From NCBI GenBank assembly GCA_016840695.1, contig JAEORV010000026.1, positions 1 through 9,957 on the forward strand: 9,957 bases of DNA, given 5' to 3'. Positions 1 through 6,728 of the stretch are shown here, piece after piece. Position 1 is the first letter of the stretch. Each line of letters starts with the position of its first letter. The position numbers were made by a program, and so were the translations under genes. The notes under the pieces are model-generated. The model was not told the origin of the DNA and made no database searches. It was given only the letters and a program-made list of their open reading frames with translations. Source of the stretch: Promethearchaeota archaeon (GTDB taxonomy: Archaea; Asgardarchaeota; Lokiarchaeia; Sigyniarchaeales; SOKP01).

Positions 1-1
1 A

Positions 2-370
2 ACAGCTGAGCAATTTGAGAATGCTGTAAAATGCTATGATGAGGCGTTAAAAATCAATAGCAATATTTGCAGTGTTTGGATAGGAAAAGGAAAAGCGCTA
101 TTAGCTGAAAAAAAATGCAATCAAGCGCTCAAGTGTTTTGATAAGGCAATACAACTTAATCCAGATAAGTTTGCCGAAGCGTGGAACGGGATGGGGATGG
201 CTCTCAGTGAACTCAAAAATTTTGTCGAAGCTAACAAGTGTTTTAAGAAAGCCCTCGCCATAGACGACGAAAATCCCGAATATTTTTTTAATCGCGGGAC
301 AGCTCTAGCAGAATTAGGAAAATTCAAGAAAGCCAACGATTATCTTGAAAAAGCGAAAAAGAAGCTGTAA
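2..370 (+). CDS. TPR-repeat protein, C-terminal fragment (5' end outside window)
   Basis: The reading frame is open from base 2 to a TAA at 368-370 and gives 122 residues with no start codon in view, so this is the C-terminal part of a longer gene. Tetratricopeptide repeats can be read directly. Residues 1-20 are the second helix of one repeat. Full repeats span about 22-56 and 57-91, each with a Trp at the first-helix position (W26, W61), an ALxE-type turn, A-x-K-C-F in helix B and a closing N-P or D-E-N. A last repeat, 92-122, ends in a Lys-rich tail. TPR arrays are protein-binding scaffolds; the partner cannot be told from this fragment. No signal peptide or membrane segment lies in the visible part. 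The gene converges on the 7TM gene 22 bp downstream. Fold confidence is high; function is unknown. Confidence 0.9.
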   Translation, partial: TAEQFENAVKCYDEALKINSNICSVWIGKGKALLAEKKCNQALKCFDKAIQLNPDKFAEAWNGMGMALSELKNFVEANKCFKKALAIDDENPEYFFNRGTALAELGKFKKANDYLEKAKKKL

Positions 371-374
371 TTCC

Positions 375-390
375 ATTTTAATCCTTTTTT
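375..390 (+). terminator. T-rich archaeal-type terminator of the TPR gene
   Basis: Starting 4 bases after the TPR stop codon there is a T-rich stretch ending in a run of six T (385-390), with no stem-loop before it. This fits the oligo-T intrinsic terminators of archaea. It lies in the 22-bp gap between two convergent genes. Confidence 0.5.
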
Positions 391-392
391 AA

Positions 393-1091
393 TCACGCTT
401 TTAATCCAAAGTAAAATAGAAATGCGCTACTTATCATTCCGCTCCTAACTACGACTAATATGACAGGGAGTGAAAATAATGATTCAATGGCACCACACAC
501 GACAAAAATAGTGGTTCCAAAGGATAAATATATGAATTTCTTTCTTAAAACGCCAACTGCTTGTTTAGCCTTAATTAAAAAACCAATTCCATCAAGAATG
601 AATCCTGAAAGTAAAAAGACTACGATTAAAATGAAGGTAGGATAGAGATCGTTGAAGCTCGTATCAATTAACTCGTTAGCAGCGTAACCAAAGTCAAATG
701 ATTGGTTTGCGTGAAATATTAAGAAATACTCGTACACAACAGCCAACCCAATATAAATTCCTAGTATCACCCATTTCTTTTTAATTTCCATTATGGTCGT
801 GCCGAGATATAAAGCCAGGATGATGATTAATGGTACCCATATATAGCTCATTATACCCCGAAGCCCGAACGTGTTTTCCATGTTAGCGTTTGTAAGAACA
901 TATGATAAAAAATCAAAACTAACCCCCAAATATAATCCACTTATGGTTATTACCATTACGCCGGCAATCATTAGTAGTTTTGCACCTAATTTTTTTGATT
1001 TATACATGAAAATTATCCCTATAAAAAGAGAAAGCAACATGCTGATTAATGCGGTTATGCCGTTAAACCATCCTAATTCTGAAAGAACCAT
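393..1091 (-). CDS. Orphan seven-transmembrane-helix protein
   Basis: A 232-residue, almost entirely hydrophobic protein of a family I do not recognise. Seven membrane segments can be seen, at about residues 8-30, 36-60, 78-101, 106-127, 148-174, 185-206 and 208-230. Positive charges cluster in the loops after helix 1 (KSKK), helix 3 (EIKKKW) and helix 5 (KAKQ...LRKK). The positive-inside rule therefore predicts an outside N-terminus and inside C-terminus, the topology of 7TM receptors and of the sensor modules on some histidine kinases. There is no soluble output domain: the chain ends four residues after the last helix. The longest outside loop (128-147) is polar and acidic. The ATG at 1091 is supported by GGTGA six bases upstream. 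It may be a sensor lacking its own output domain or a small transporter; sequence alone cannot decide. Confidence 0.8.
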   Translation of the reverse strand: MVLSELGWFNGITALISMLLSLFIGIIFMYKSKKLGAKLLMIAGVMVITISGLYLGVSFDFLSYVLTNANMENTFGLRGIMSYIWVPLIIILALYLGTTIMEIKKKWVILGIYIGLAVVYEYFLIFHANQSFDFGYAANELIDTSFNDLYPTFILIVVFLLSGFILDGIGFLIKAKQAVGVLRKKFIYLSFGTTIFVVCGAIESLFSLPVILVVVRSGMISSAFLFYFGLKA

Positions 1092-1097
1092 CTTTTT

Positions 1098-1102
1098 TCA
1101 CC
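1098..1102 (-). promoter_or_regulatory. Shine-Dalgarno site of the 7TM gene
   Basis: On the minus strand GGTGA precedes the ATG by six bases and fits the archaeal anti-Shine-Dalgarno (core GGTGAT). A TATA-like stretch (CTATAATTAA, about 1121-1130) lies further upstream, leaving room for a leader. This contrasts with the leaderless-looking genes elsewhere in the window. Confidence 0.55.
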
Positions 1103-1161
1103 AAATAATCCTTTTAATGATTAATTATAGATTAGGTTGTCTAGGTTTTTAAATCTTCAAT

Positions 1162-1180
1162 TAAAAAATAAGAAAAAGAA
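1162..1180 (-). terminator. T-rich terminator of the QueG-like gene
   Basis: Read on the minus strand, the stretch 17-35 bases after the stop of the QueG-like gene holds runs of five and six T (TTCTTTTTCTTATTTTTT) without a hairpin, the archaeal form. It separates this gene from the 7TM gene downstream, arguing against one operon. Confidence 0.45.
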
Positions 1181-1196
1181 GTATTTAGGTCTCTTA

Positions 1197-2081
1197 CTAT
1201 TTTTTAATTGGAATTCCATTTGAACACGGAACGCCAACTTGGCAAAGACCACATGAATAAATTGGGATGTGGTAATTCTGGTTAATGTAAGGTATCGTAC
1301 TCGTAACCATTTCCCTGCATTTCACCTTGTCGTGACCTTCTTTAAAAGAGATTGCGCCTACAGGACATCTTTTAATACATTCACCGCACTCTAGGCAGTA
1401 TTTATTATATGGTTCCGTGTCAGGTGGTCGATTCGCCGCATCAGAGGGTAGTTTATAATCTACAATGATGCTTCCGCACCTCATTGCTTTGCCCTTTTCG
1501 CTAATAAAGCCATCAGAGAGTCCGAACGAGCCCAAACCTGCTGCGAAGCACATGTGCCTGTGACTCCATGATGAATATTCATAATTATAGACTTTAAATA
1601 GGTAGTTATTAGAAGGATAATCACTTTTTTTTACTCCTTTCGGAGACATTGGTGCGAGGCCATTAATTCCCTCCTTTTCTAATTCCTCGAGTAAATGATC
1701 TTGAAGTGCCTTATTGCATCTATCGCCGTAAAATCTCGTATGCGCCCACTTTTCGGATGGCCATTCTTTTGAATATTCCAAATTCTCTTTTTTGGTTAAT
1801 GAATTCATGGGAAGGATATAAGCTACAACAGAGAGATTGTCTGTAGTTGCTGAAATACCATTTTTTATGCAATATTTAGAATAGGCCTCTGCGGGAGTAA
1901 GATGTTTCGGACCTACGACTTCCTTATACTTCTCAAAAATCGGATCGTCTCCCGAAACAAATCCTAACAAGATATCAGGCTCCCAAAACAAGGACCCATC
2001 AACACCCGTCATTCTATTTGCTTCATTATTACGAAGGAAATCATTGGCTTTTTCCAAGAACCATTTTTTATCTATATTCAT
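1197..2081 (-). CDS. QueG/reductive-dehalogenase-like protein with two [4Fe-4S] clusters
   Basis: This 294-residue protein resembles the epoxyqueuosine reductase (QueG, COG1600) and reductive dehalogenase group, in which two [4Fe-4S] clusters pass electrons to a cobalamin. Residues 116-145 match the QueG helix after its R-Y-x-x-G-R motif, although the catalytic D-Y-H stretch is not kept. Residues 180-188 (AAGLGSFGL) match the family's A-G-L-G-x-x-G motif. The first ferredoxin motif is C229-x2-C232-x2-C235-x3-C239-P; the second set is C255, C277, C280 and C286, giving eight cysteines for two clusters. The HEAT-like C-terminal domain of many bacterial QueG proteins is absent. There is no Tat signal, so it is cytoplasmic and not a respiratory dehalogenase. 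Archaea usually lack queuosine, so the substrate is probably something else. It is a single gene with its own near-leaderless promoter. Confidence 0.8.
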   Translation of the reverse strand: MNIDKKWFLEKANDFLRNNEANRMTGVDGSLFWEPDILLGFVSGDDPIFEKYKEVVGPKHLTPAEAYSKYCIKNGISATTDNLSVVAYILPMNSLTKKENLEYSKEWPSEKWAHTRFYGDRCNKALQDHLLEELEKEGINGLAPMSPKGVKKSDYPSNNYLFKVYNYEYSSWSHRHMCFAAGLGSFGLSDGFISEKGKAMRCGSIIVDYKLPSDAANRPPDTEPYNKYCLECGECIKRCPVGAISFKEGHDKVKCREMVTSTIPYINQNYHIPIYSCGLCQVGVPCSNGIPIKK

Positions 2082-2086
2082 AGGAT

Positions 2087-2112
2087 AGTGAATGCATAAT
2101 ATAATTTAAATT
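2087..2112 (-). promoter_or_regulatory. Core promoter of the QueG-like gene (leaderless)
   Basis: The palindromic TATA box AATTTAAATT (2103-2112) is centred about 26 bp before the ATG at 2081, so transcription should start at or beside the A of the ATG. No Shine-Dalgarno is present. Between the box and the start, the minus strand reads ATGCATTCACT (2097 to 2087), an element repeated in the facing EamA promoter. The 8-bp palindrome CACTAGTG (2115-2122) abuts the upstream side of the box, where BRE or a repressor would bind. Confidence 0.6.
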
Positions 2113-2167
2113 ATCACTAGTGTAAAGAAAAAACGAGCTTTTTCGACTTTTTCACTATTTAAAACAG

Positions 2168-2187
2168 TTTAAATTAATGCTTACACT
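2168..2187 (+). promoter_or_regulatory. Core promoter of the first EamA gene (leaderless, TTG start)
   Basis: TTTAAATT (2168-2175) lies about 28 bp upstream of the TTG at 2200, so the mRNA should begin within a few bases of the start codon. It is followed by ATGC (2177-2180) and CACT (2184-2187), the same spacing of three bases as in the opposite promoter. The hexamer TCACTA occurs at 2152-2157, at 2114-2119 and, on the minus strand, at 2086-2091. Confidence 0.6.
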
Positions 2188-2199
2188 CTCATTAGTATC

Positions 2200-3156
2200 T
2201 TGACTAATAAAAACTACGCAAAAGGAATTGCTTATGGCATTATTTCGTTATTGTTTTTAAGCTTGGAACCAATTATCGCGAATTCTCGCCCTGCTGAAAT
2301 AGATAGCTTTATTTACGGAGCAATGACAAGCATTATCATGAGCGCGATATTTTTACCATTAATGCTATTAGAAAGAAAAAGATTAAAGACTAATCTAGAG
2401 AGTTTAGACTCTGTTAAGGAAAACGAGAAAATCCAGGAGGTAAATTCTCTTTTAAACGGTTTTAAAAATCATAGATGGTTATTTATTTATCTCGGAATTA
2501 ATTTTGCTTTTGCTTATGTCTTATTTTTTTGGGGGTATGAGTTAGCGGGAGCCATTAATGGATCTTTAGCTCAAAAAATGGATTTAATATTTGCGTTATT
2601 GTTCGGATTTTTAATAAATAAAGAGAAAATCACGAAAACTCAAATTATTTTTTCATTTGTATTATTCTTTGGGCTTATCATCGCGATTACTCGAGGATCT
2701 TTTAACCTCATTGAGTTCAATCTCGGCGTAATCATATTAATAATAACCACCATGCTATGGATGTCGGCACACGCAATAACAAGACCAATTTTGGAAAAGA
2801 AAGAAATTTCGCCATTTCAATTAGTATTCATGAGAAATTTGATCAGCGGAATTTTTTTATTCGTTTTGTACTTAGCTTTTTTTGGAAATCGCGCGTTTAT
2901 ATTATTGCTCGATCCCATTAACTTGTATAATTTCATTTTAATGGGCATCGTGTATGGAATAGATTTATGTTGTTATTATTTAGCGCTTTCTTACATTAAA
3001 GTATCGAAGGTTAGCATATTAATGGCTCCATCGTTATTCATCACGACGTTTTTTGCCACCATTTTTCTTTCAGAGGTTTTTACAATATTCCATCTGATAG
3101 GAAGCGTGATAGTTATCACCTCAATAGTGATTATAATTAGACTTAAAGAAGAATAG
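2200..3156 (+). CDS. EamA/DMT-superfamily membrane transporter, copy 1
   Basis: A 318-residue integral membrane protein with the ten-helix, two-repeat plan of the EamA (drug/metabolite transporter) family. Helices lie at about 9-28, 36-57, 93-111, 112-136, 148-163, 173-193, 206-228, 241-262, 270-290 and 296-314. The charged loop 58-92 between helices 2 and 3 is longer than usual. The family exports or exchanges amino acids, sugars, nucleotides and similar small molecules; the substrate here cannot be told. The start is TTG 2200, chosen because it gives a short N-terminus just before helix 1 and sits about 28 bp from a TATA box. The protein is clearly paralogous to the transporter at 6766-7734: GSLAQK, the KEK...KTQ stretch, GSFNL-x-EFNLGV and WM-x-AH-x-IT occur at matching positions. 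The SCP2 operon starts 75 bp downstream with its own promoter, so co-transcription is not required. Confidence 0.9.
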   Translation: MTNKNYAKGIAYGIISLLFLSLEPIIANSRPAEIDSFIYGAMTSIIMSAIFLPLMLLERKRLKTNLESLDSVKENEKIQEVNSLLNGFKNHRWLFIYLGINFAFAYVLFFWGYELAGAINGSLAQKMDLIFALLFGFLINKEKITKTQIIFSFVLFFGLIIAITRGSFNLIEFNLGVIILIITTMLWMSAHAITRPILEKKEISPFQLVFMRNLISGIFLFVLYLAFFGNRAFILLLDPINLYNFILMGIVYGIDLCCYYLALSYIKVSKVSILMAPSLFITTFFATIFLSEVFTIFHLIGSVIVITSIVIIIRLKEE

Positions 3157-3202
3157 AGAAGGAGCATTTCTAATACTTAGGGGAGTAAAAAATACTATAA
3201 GT

Positions 3203-3212
3203 TTTAAATATA
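3203..3212 (+). promoter_or_regulatory. TATA box of the SCP2 operon
   Basis: TTTAAATATA is centred about 24 bp before the TTG at 3231, the distance expected when transcription begins on the start codon itself. No Shine-Dalgarno lies between them. The nearby ATG at 3218 is out of frame and meets a TAG after six codons. Confidence 0.55.
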
Positions 3213-3230
3213 AACTAATGATAATTAATA

Positions 3231-3680
3231 TTGGATAGTAATACAAAATTATTAAACAAAATAGAGGGAATCAATGTGTCTAAAGAAGAAAAGGTAAGCA
3301 TGAGAATATTAATGCATGCGTTAAACTTTGGAATGCAGGAAATTGCGAAATTTGATAACAATTTTAAGAGTAAACTCGCAGGAAAAAGCGTATCAATGGT
3401 TTGGAAAATAGGTGACGATATATCTTTCGTAACAGAGATAGCAGATGGAGAAATTAAGGGATACGAAGGTGCTGGGCCTGACAATCCAACTTTAAAAATT
3501 GAAATCGAGGATGCTGGTAAAGGCTTATCAATGCTCATGCAGGGAGCAGAAGGCGGGGGAAGTCTAGATATGGGCACTATGATGAAAGATGTGAAAGTTT
3601 CAGGAGACGCTGCTAAGGTTCCAGAACTAAGCTTTATGTTAGAAGGTATCGCTAATTACTTGGGAGGATTGATGGAGTAA
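3231..3680 (+). CDS. SCP2-like lipid-carrier domain protein, first of a pair
   Basis: A 149-residue soluble protein that reads as one SCP2 (sterol carrier protein 2-like) domain, from about residue 40 to the end. The visible hallmarks are an alternating beta region (S55-M56-V57-W58-K59-I60, then F67 to I75), N85-P86-T87-L88-K89-I90 leading into an amphipathic helix, and a closing V121-K-V-S-G-D-A-A-K-V-P stretch followed by a hydrophobic helix to residue 145. SCP2 domains hold acyl chains, sterols or other apolar ligands in a hydrophobic tunnel. A Met- and Gly-rich loop (101-118, with a GGG at 108-110) is longer than in the partner gene. The TTG start fits a TATA box 24 bp upstream; ATG 3300 is an alternative that would remove 23 residues. 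It is followed 12 bp later by a second SCP2 gene, surely the same operon. The ligand is unknown. Confidence 0.8.
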   Translation: MDSNTKLLNKIEGINVSKEEKVSMRILMHALNFGMQEIAKFDNNFKSKLAGKSVSMVWKIGDDISFVTEIADGEIKGYEGAGPDNPTLKIEIEDAGKGLSMLMQGAEGGGSLDMGTMMKDVKVSGDAAKVPELSFMLEGIANYLGGLME

Positions 3681-3682
3681 AG

Positions 3683-3688
3683 GGTGAT
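3683..3688 (+). promoter_or_regulatory. Shine-Dalgarno site that sets the start of the second SCP2 gene
   Basis: GGTGAT matches the core archaeal Shine-Dalgarno exactly and sits four bases before ATG 3693. It lies just after the stop of the first SCP2 gene (TAA 3678-3680). The in-frame GTG at 3684 is part of this site, so it is unlikely to be the start codon. Confidence 0.7.
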
Positions 3689-3692
3689 AAAA

Positions 3693-4088
3693 ATGGATAA
3701 AGACGAATTTCAAGCTAAATTCATATTTTACATGATGTGTAAAGGAATTGAAGAGGTAGCAGCAGTAGAAGAGGAGATGAAGGAAGAAGTAGAAGAATAT
3801 GAAGCCAAAATTCAATGGAATATCGGGGAAAATATTAAAGGTTACCAGATATTTGATGCAGGAGAATACTCATTTGCAGTTGATGATGTACTTGAAGACC
3901 CTGACGTCACTATGACGATACCGGATGTAAACAACGCAAAATTGTTCTTTACGGGAAAGCTAGATCCAACAGGGGCGTATATGAGTGGAGACTTAACCAT
4001 AGAAGGCAACTTACAGTTAATCATGGAATATAGCGGAGTTGCAGAGCTACTACAAGATTTTTTAGAACCCTTAACGGGTAGCATTTAA
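3693..4088 (+). CDS. SCP2-like lipid-carrier domain protein, second of a pair
   Basis: From ATG 3693 this encodes 131 residues. After a short helix there is a Glu-rich stretch (about 20-37), then an SCP2-like domain to about residue 127. Its visible landmarks are K39-I-Q-W-N-I-G, D69-P70-D71-V72-T-M-T-I, an amphipathic helix, L-D-P-T-G-A-Y-M-S-G-D, and L101-T-I-E-G-N, followed by a C-terminal hydrophobic helix. These parallel the W-K-I-G, N-P-T-L-K-I and V-K-V-S-G-D elements of the upstream gene, so the two are distant paralogs. The domain likely binds an apolar ligand; the pair could act as two carriers or a heterodimer, which is inference. A frame starting at GTG 3684 would add three residues but would place the start inside the Shine-Dalgarno. 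The gene is translationally linked to its partner and ends before a strong T-run. Confidence 0.8.
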   Translation: MDKDEFQAKFIFYMMCKGIEEVAAVEEEMKEEVEEYEAKIQWNIGENIKGYQIFDAGEYSFAVDDVLEDPDVTMTIPDVNNAKLFFTGKLDPTGAYMSGDLTIEGNLQLIMEYSGVAELLQDFLEPLTGSI

Positions 4089-4117
4089 GCTATCTATAAC
4101 ATCATACTTATTTCAAC

Positions 4118-4130
4118 CTTATTTTTTTTT
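4118..4130 (+). terminator. Oligo-T terminator of the SCP2 operon
   Basis: About 30 bases after the second SCP2 stop there is TTATTTTTTTTT, with nine consecutive T at 4122-4130, and further T-rich sequence to 4144. No hairpin precedes it. It fits an archaeal intrinsic terminator for the plus-strand operon and lies in the 54-bp gap before the convergent ABC permease gene. Confidence 0.6.
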
Positions 4131-4142
4131 TATTCTCTTTTT

Positions 4143-5759
4143 TTATTCGAGCTTATTTAGCTTTTTAATGCCAAAATAGAGCAATATTGCCGCAAGTCCA
4201 ACTGATATTAGAATCATTGGTGTTAATAGAGCTATCTTTAATAGAGCAGGGGGAAGATTCGACGGAAAAATAAAGATAAAGACAAATATTCCTAAAAAGA
4301 AGGGAAGAATTTGCAATATTACTAATAAAAAGACGTTAATAGACATTTGTCTCCCTTTTTCTTCGTATGAGGGCATGTAAGCTTGTAATCCAATTGCTTC
4401 ACTAAGGGATGTCATGCATTGAATTAAATAAAACACAAAAAAGAAAACAACAGAGAAGAGGTCATATTGATAGACGATTGAAATAAAAATGGTCAAAATT
4501 ATATCTATTATTATTACAGGAAATAATTGGGCGAATAAATAGGAAGATATTAATGTTTTTATGCCTCTTGGCGATCTTTTATAAATCCAAACTATATCCT
4601 TGCTTCCTACAAAGATAAAATTTCCAATTATTATCGAAAACATCATTCCTGCCATCCAAATTATCGTAATAGAAAAAATACTTTTGGCTTCTGCGTCCAA
4701 TCCTTCATCACTCAAGAACATGTACAAAATAGCCATAAAACCAACTAATCCAATTACATAGATTAATTTCATTATGTTTTCTTTTTTCCGAAAAAATTCT
4801 TTTAATTGAGTTACCACCAATCCTGACCAATCTCGGGGAGTTACTTTTCTAACGAGCTTATATATCGCTCCCTCTTTTTCAATTATGGAACTAAACTTTT
4901 CTATACCACCTTCTAAAGTAAAAAATGCATCTGCCTTCTTGTAAGCTATATATAATACTAAAAAAGGTATAAAAATAGCTAACCAAGCGCTAGACCAGAT
5001 ATTTAGAAGATAAGAACTGATGAAGATGGGATTTATTGAATACAAGATGATGTTAGAATACCAGAGTGCGGGATGAAACATTAACCAGTTTTTTAACTGT
5101 GGATTTTCCATGAGGTATTGAAAGAAAAATTCAAGTGAATATATTAACACGACCATGCCTATTCCTACTAAAAACATTAGAACCTTACCTAGATCTCTTG
5201 CTTTCTCACTTTTAGCAATTTTATGTTCTAAGAATGAAGCTATTATATTCCCAATTAGTATTGCAAAAACTACCAAACCTATTATACATCCATAAATAAT
5301 GAGATATTGAAAGAATGTCAAAGAAACCAGCGGATTTATTAAACCTGTTATTATTGGAGCAAATATCAAAACTCCGGCAATGTATATAGGGATTTTGCCA
5401 AAAAATTCACCGATGAATATATCACCCGCCGAAACGGGAGATGCTAAGATCAATTCTTTAAAACCAATTTCAGTTTTACGAAATACAGTATTGATCGGAT
5501 ATACCATTATCATCAAGAAGAACGCCATTAATAAGTATTCGATGACTAAAGCTACAGCTTGTTGAAGAATTTCTACTGGCCACGTGCTAATACTTTCCAC
5601 AGCGGGCATTATAAGCATTTCTATTAGAAACGGGGCCAAGAAAAGCGCCCAAAATATTATTATGGAATAAATTATTACAAAAAACCAGGTTCTATGTTTT
5701 CGGAAACGGCTTGTTCCCCTTCTTATTTCGCTTTTAGCAATGGTTTTCCAACGACTCAT
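4143..5759 (-). CDS. ABC-2 type exporter permease subunit
   Basis: A 538-residue membrane protein with about twelve helices in two halves, divided by a cytoplasmic region at about 274-330. The first half holds roughly six segments between residues 25 and 273; the second holds six at about 331-349, 361-384, 404-430, 434-457, 475-499 and 507-532. Each half contains a short amphipathic stretch typical of ABC-2 permeases at the ATPase contact: F100-K-E-L-I-L-A-S-P-V-S in the first, I392-Y-K-R-S-P-R-G-I-K in the second. The N-terminus (1-23) is basic and cytoplasmic. With both halves on one chain, one permease plus two ATPases could form the whole exporter. The gene follows the ATPase gene by 16 bp on the same strand, so the two form an operon. 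ABC-2 systems export drugs, polysaccharides, lipids or peptides; the substrate is not evident. No clear Shine-Dalgarno is seen at ATG 5759. Confidence 0.88.
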   Translation of the reverse strand: MSRWKTIAKSEIRRGTSRFRKHRTWFFVIIYSIIIFWALFLAPFLIEMLIMPAVESISTWPVEILQQAVALVIEYLLMAFFLMIMVYPINTVFRKTEIGFKELILASPVSAGDIFIGEFFGKIPIYIAGVLIFAPIITGLINPLVSLTFFQYLIIYGCIIGLVVFAILIGNIIASFLEHKIAKSEKARDLGKVLMFLVGIGMVVLIYSLEFFFQYLMENPQLKNWLMFHPALWYSNIILYSINPIFISSYLLNIWSSAWLAIFIPFLVLYIAYKKADAFFTLEGGIEKFSSIIEKEGAIYKLVRKVTPRDWSGLVVTQLKEFFRKKENIMKLIYVIGLVGFMAILYMFLSDEGLDAEAKSIFSITIIWMAGMMFSIIIGNFIFVGSKDIVWIYKRSPRGIKTLISSYLFAQLFPVIIIDIILTIFISIVYQYDLFSVVFFFVFYLIQCMTSLSEAIGLQAYMPSYEEKGRQMSINVFLLVILQILPFFLGIFVFIFIFPSNLPPALLKIALLTPMILISVGLAAILLYFGIKKLNKLE

Positions 5760-5775
5760 TGATTTCGTAATTATA

Positions 5776-6588
5776 TTATTTTTTTCTTTTCTTTTTTTCT
5801 TTCAAATTATTATTAGAGCCTTCCTCCCTCCAAGCGAGTAAATCTTCAATACGGGTGGCACCCATGATTTTCAAGTAAGCCCCTTCCAGGTCTTGTGCTC
5901 CTGCTGATTCAATTATTTCTTTTGGACTTCCTTGAACTTTCAATTCACCCTTATCAATAATCCCAATTAAGTCGCATAATTCTTCTGCGGCGTCAAGCAA
6001 ATGAGTACAAATAAAAATGGTTTTATCAGCCTTTTTTGTTAAATCTAAAATGAGATCCTTTACCATTCTTGTAGCAGCAGGATCCAAGTTTGAAGTTGGT
6101 TCGTCAAGGAAGATTATTTGAGGATCTTGAATTAAAGCAGCGCATAAACAGACCTTTTGTTTCATACCCCTGCTATATCCTTCTAAAAGATCGTTTTCTC
6201 GACCTTCTAAGTCAAAGATATCCAATAACTCTTCAATTCTAGTAGAAATTATTTCTTTAGGTAAATAATATAACTCGCCAATAAATTCCAAAAACTCCTT
6301 AGCGGTTAGTTTTTGATATAATCCAGGTGATTCTGGTAAGAATCCACAAATCATCTTCACATCCTTACTCTGTGTTATGATGTCAAAACCTCCAACTTTT
6401 GCCGTTCCTGAAGTTGGACTGATTATAGCGTTTAACATACGAACTGTGGTTGTTTTTCCTGCGCCGTTAGGACCTAGTAGGCCATATGTTTTACCAAAAG
6501 GAATGTTAATATTTAAATCTTTTACAGCTACAACATCTCCAAAATTCTTTGTAAGGTTTTCAGTCGAAATTGCGAAATTTTTGTACAT
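5776..6588 (-). CDS. ABC-2 type exporter ATPase subunit
   Basis: A 270-residue ABC ATPase of the CcmA/multidrug-export type that would power the permease encoded directly downstream. The motifs are complete: Walker A G39-P-N-G-A-G-K45-T46; a Q-loop region G82-F-L-P-E86, where Glu takes the usual Gln place, as is common in ABC-2 ATPases; signature Y138-S-R-G-M-K-Q; Walker B I158-I-F-L-D162-E163; D-loop S166-N-L-D; and switch His H196. After the nucleotide-binding domain there is a short C-terminal part (about 230-256) and a Lys-rich tail (263-270). The protein is soluble and peripheral to the membrane. The ATG at 6588 has GGAG ten bases upstream. The gene leads the two-gene operon and faces the second EamA gene across a shared control region. 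Confidence in the family is very high; the exported substrate is unknown. Confidence 0.95.
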   Translation of the reverse strand: MYKNFAISTENLTKNFGDVVAVKDLNINIPFGKTYGLLGPNGAGKTTTVRMLNAIISPTSGTAKVGGFDIITQSKDVKMICGFLPESPGLYQKLTAKEFLEFIGELYYLPKEIISTRIEELLDIFDLEGRENDLLEGYSRGMKQKVCLCAALIQDPQIIFLDEPTSNLDPAATRMVKDLILDLTKKADKTIFICTHLLDAAEELCDLIGIIDKGELKVQGSPKEIIESAGAQDLEGAYLKIMGATRIEDLLAWREEGSNNNLKEKKKRKK

Positions 6589-6598
6589 TTCTTATCGT

Positions 6599-6646
6599 CT
6601 CCATGGAGTGTATATTAAATATGGTAAATAATTTAATGTTTTAAAT
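6599..6646 (-). promoter_or_regulatory. Upstream region of the ABC operon: TATA-like boxes and 10-bp palindrome
   Basis: On the minus strand two AT-rich boxes lie upstream of the ATPase start: one at 6611-6620 (ATTTAATATA) and one at about 6631-6646 (ATTTAAAACATTAAAT). The perfect palindrome CTCCATGGAG (6599-6608) sits between the boxes and the start, and its GGAG is the likely Shine-Dalgarno. A protein bound there, or a folded leader, could block translation or transcription; this is inference. Confidence 0.4.
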
Positions 6647-6728
6647 CTTTTGATAGCGGTAAATTTTAAGATGAAACTGGAAAAGAAAGAAATAGAGCTG
6701 AGAAAAACTCGTTTAACTTTTACTTTCC

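Noticed and set aside
121..336. Minus-strand 71-codon frame at the left edge
   Set aside because: It lies antisense to an open TPR frame with clear repeats; it has no family features.
1197..2081. Respiratory reductive dehalogenase
   Set aside because: No Tat signal peptide, no small membrane-anchor gene (RdhB) beside it, and the chain is shorter than respiratory RdhA; only the cofactor fold is shared.
2131..2145. AAACGAGCTTTTTCG stretch as a hairpin terminator or operator
   Set aside because: The pairing is limited to short A and T runs around CGAGC; too weak to call, and it lies between divergent promoters where no terminator is needed.
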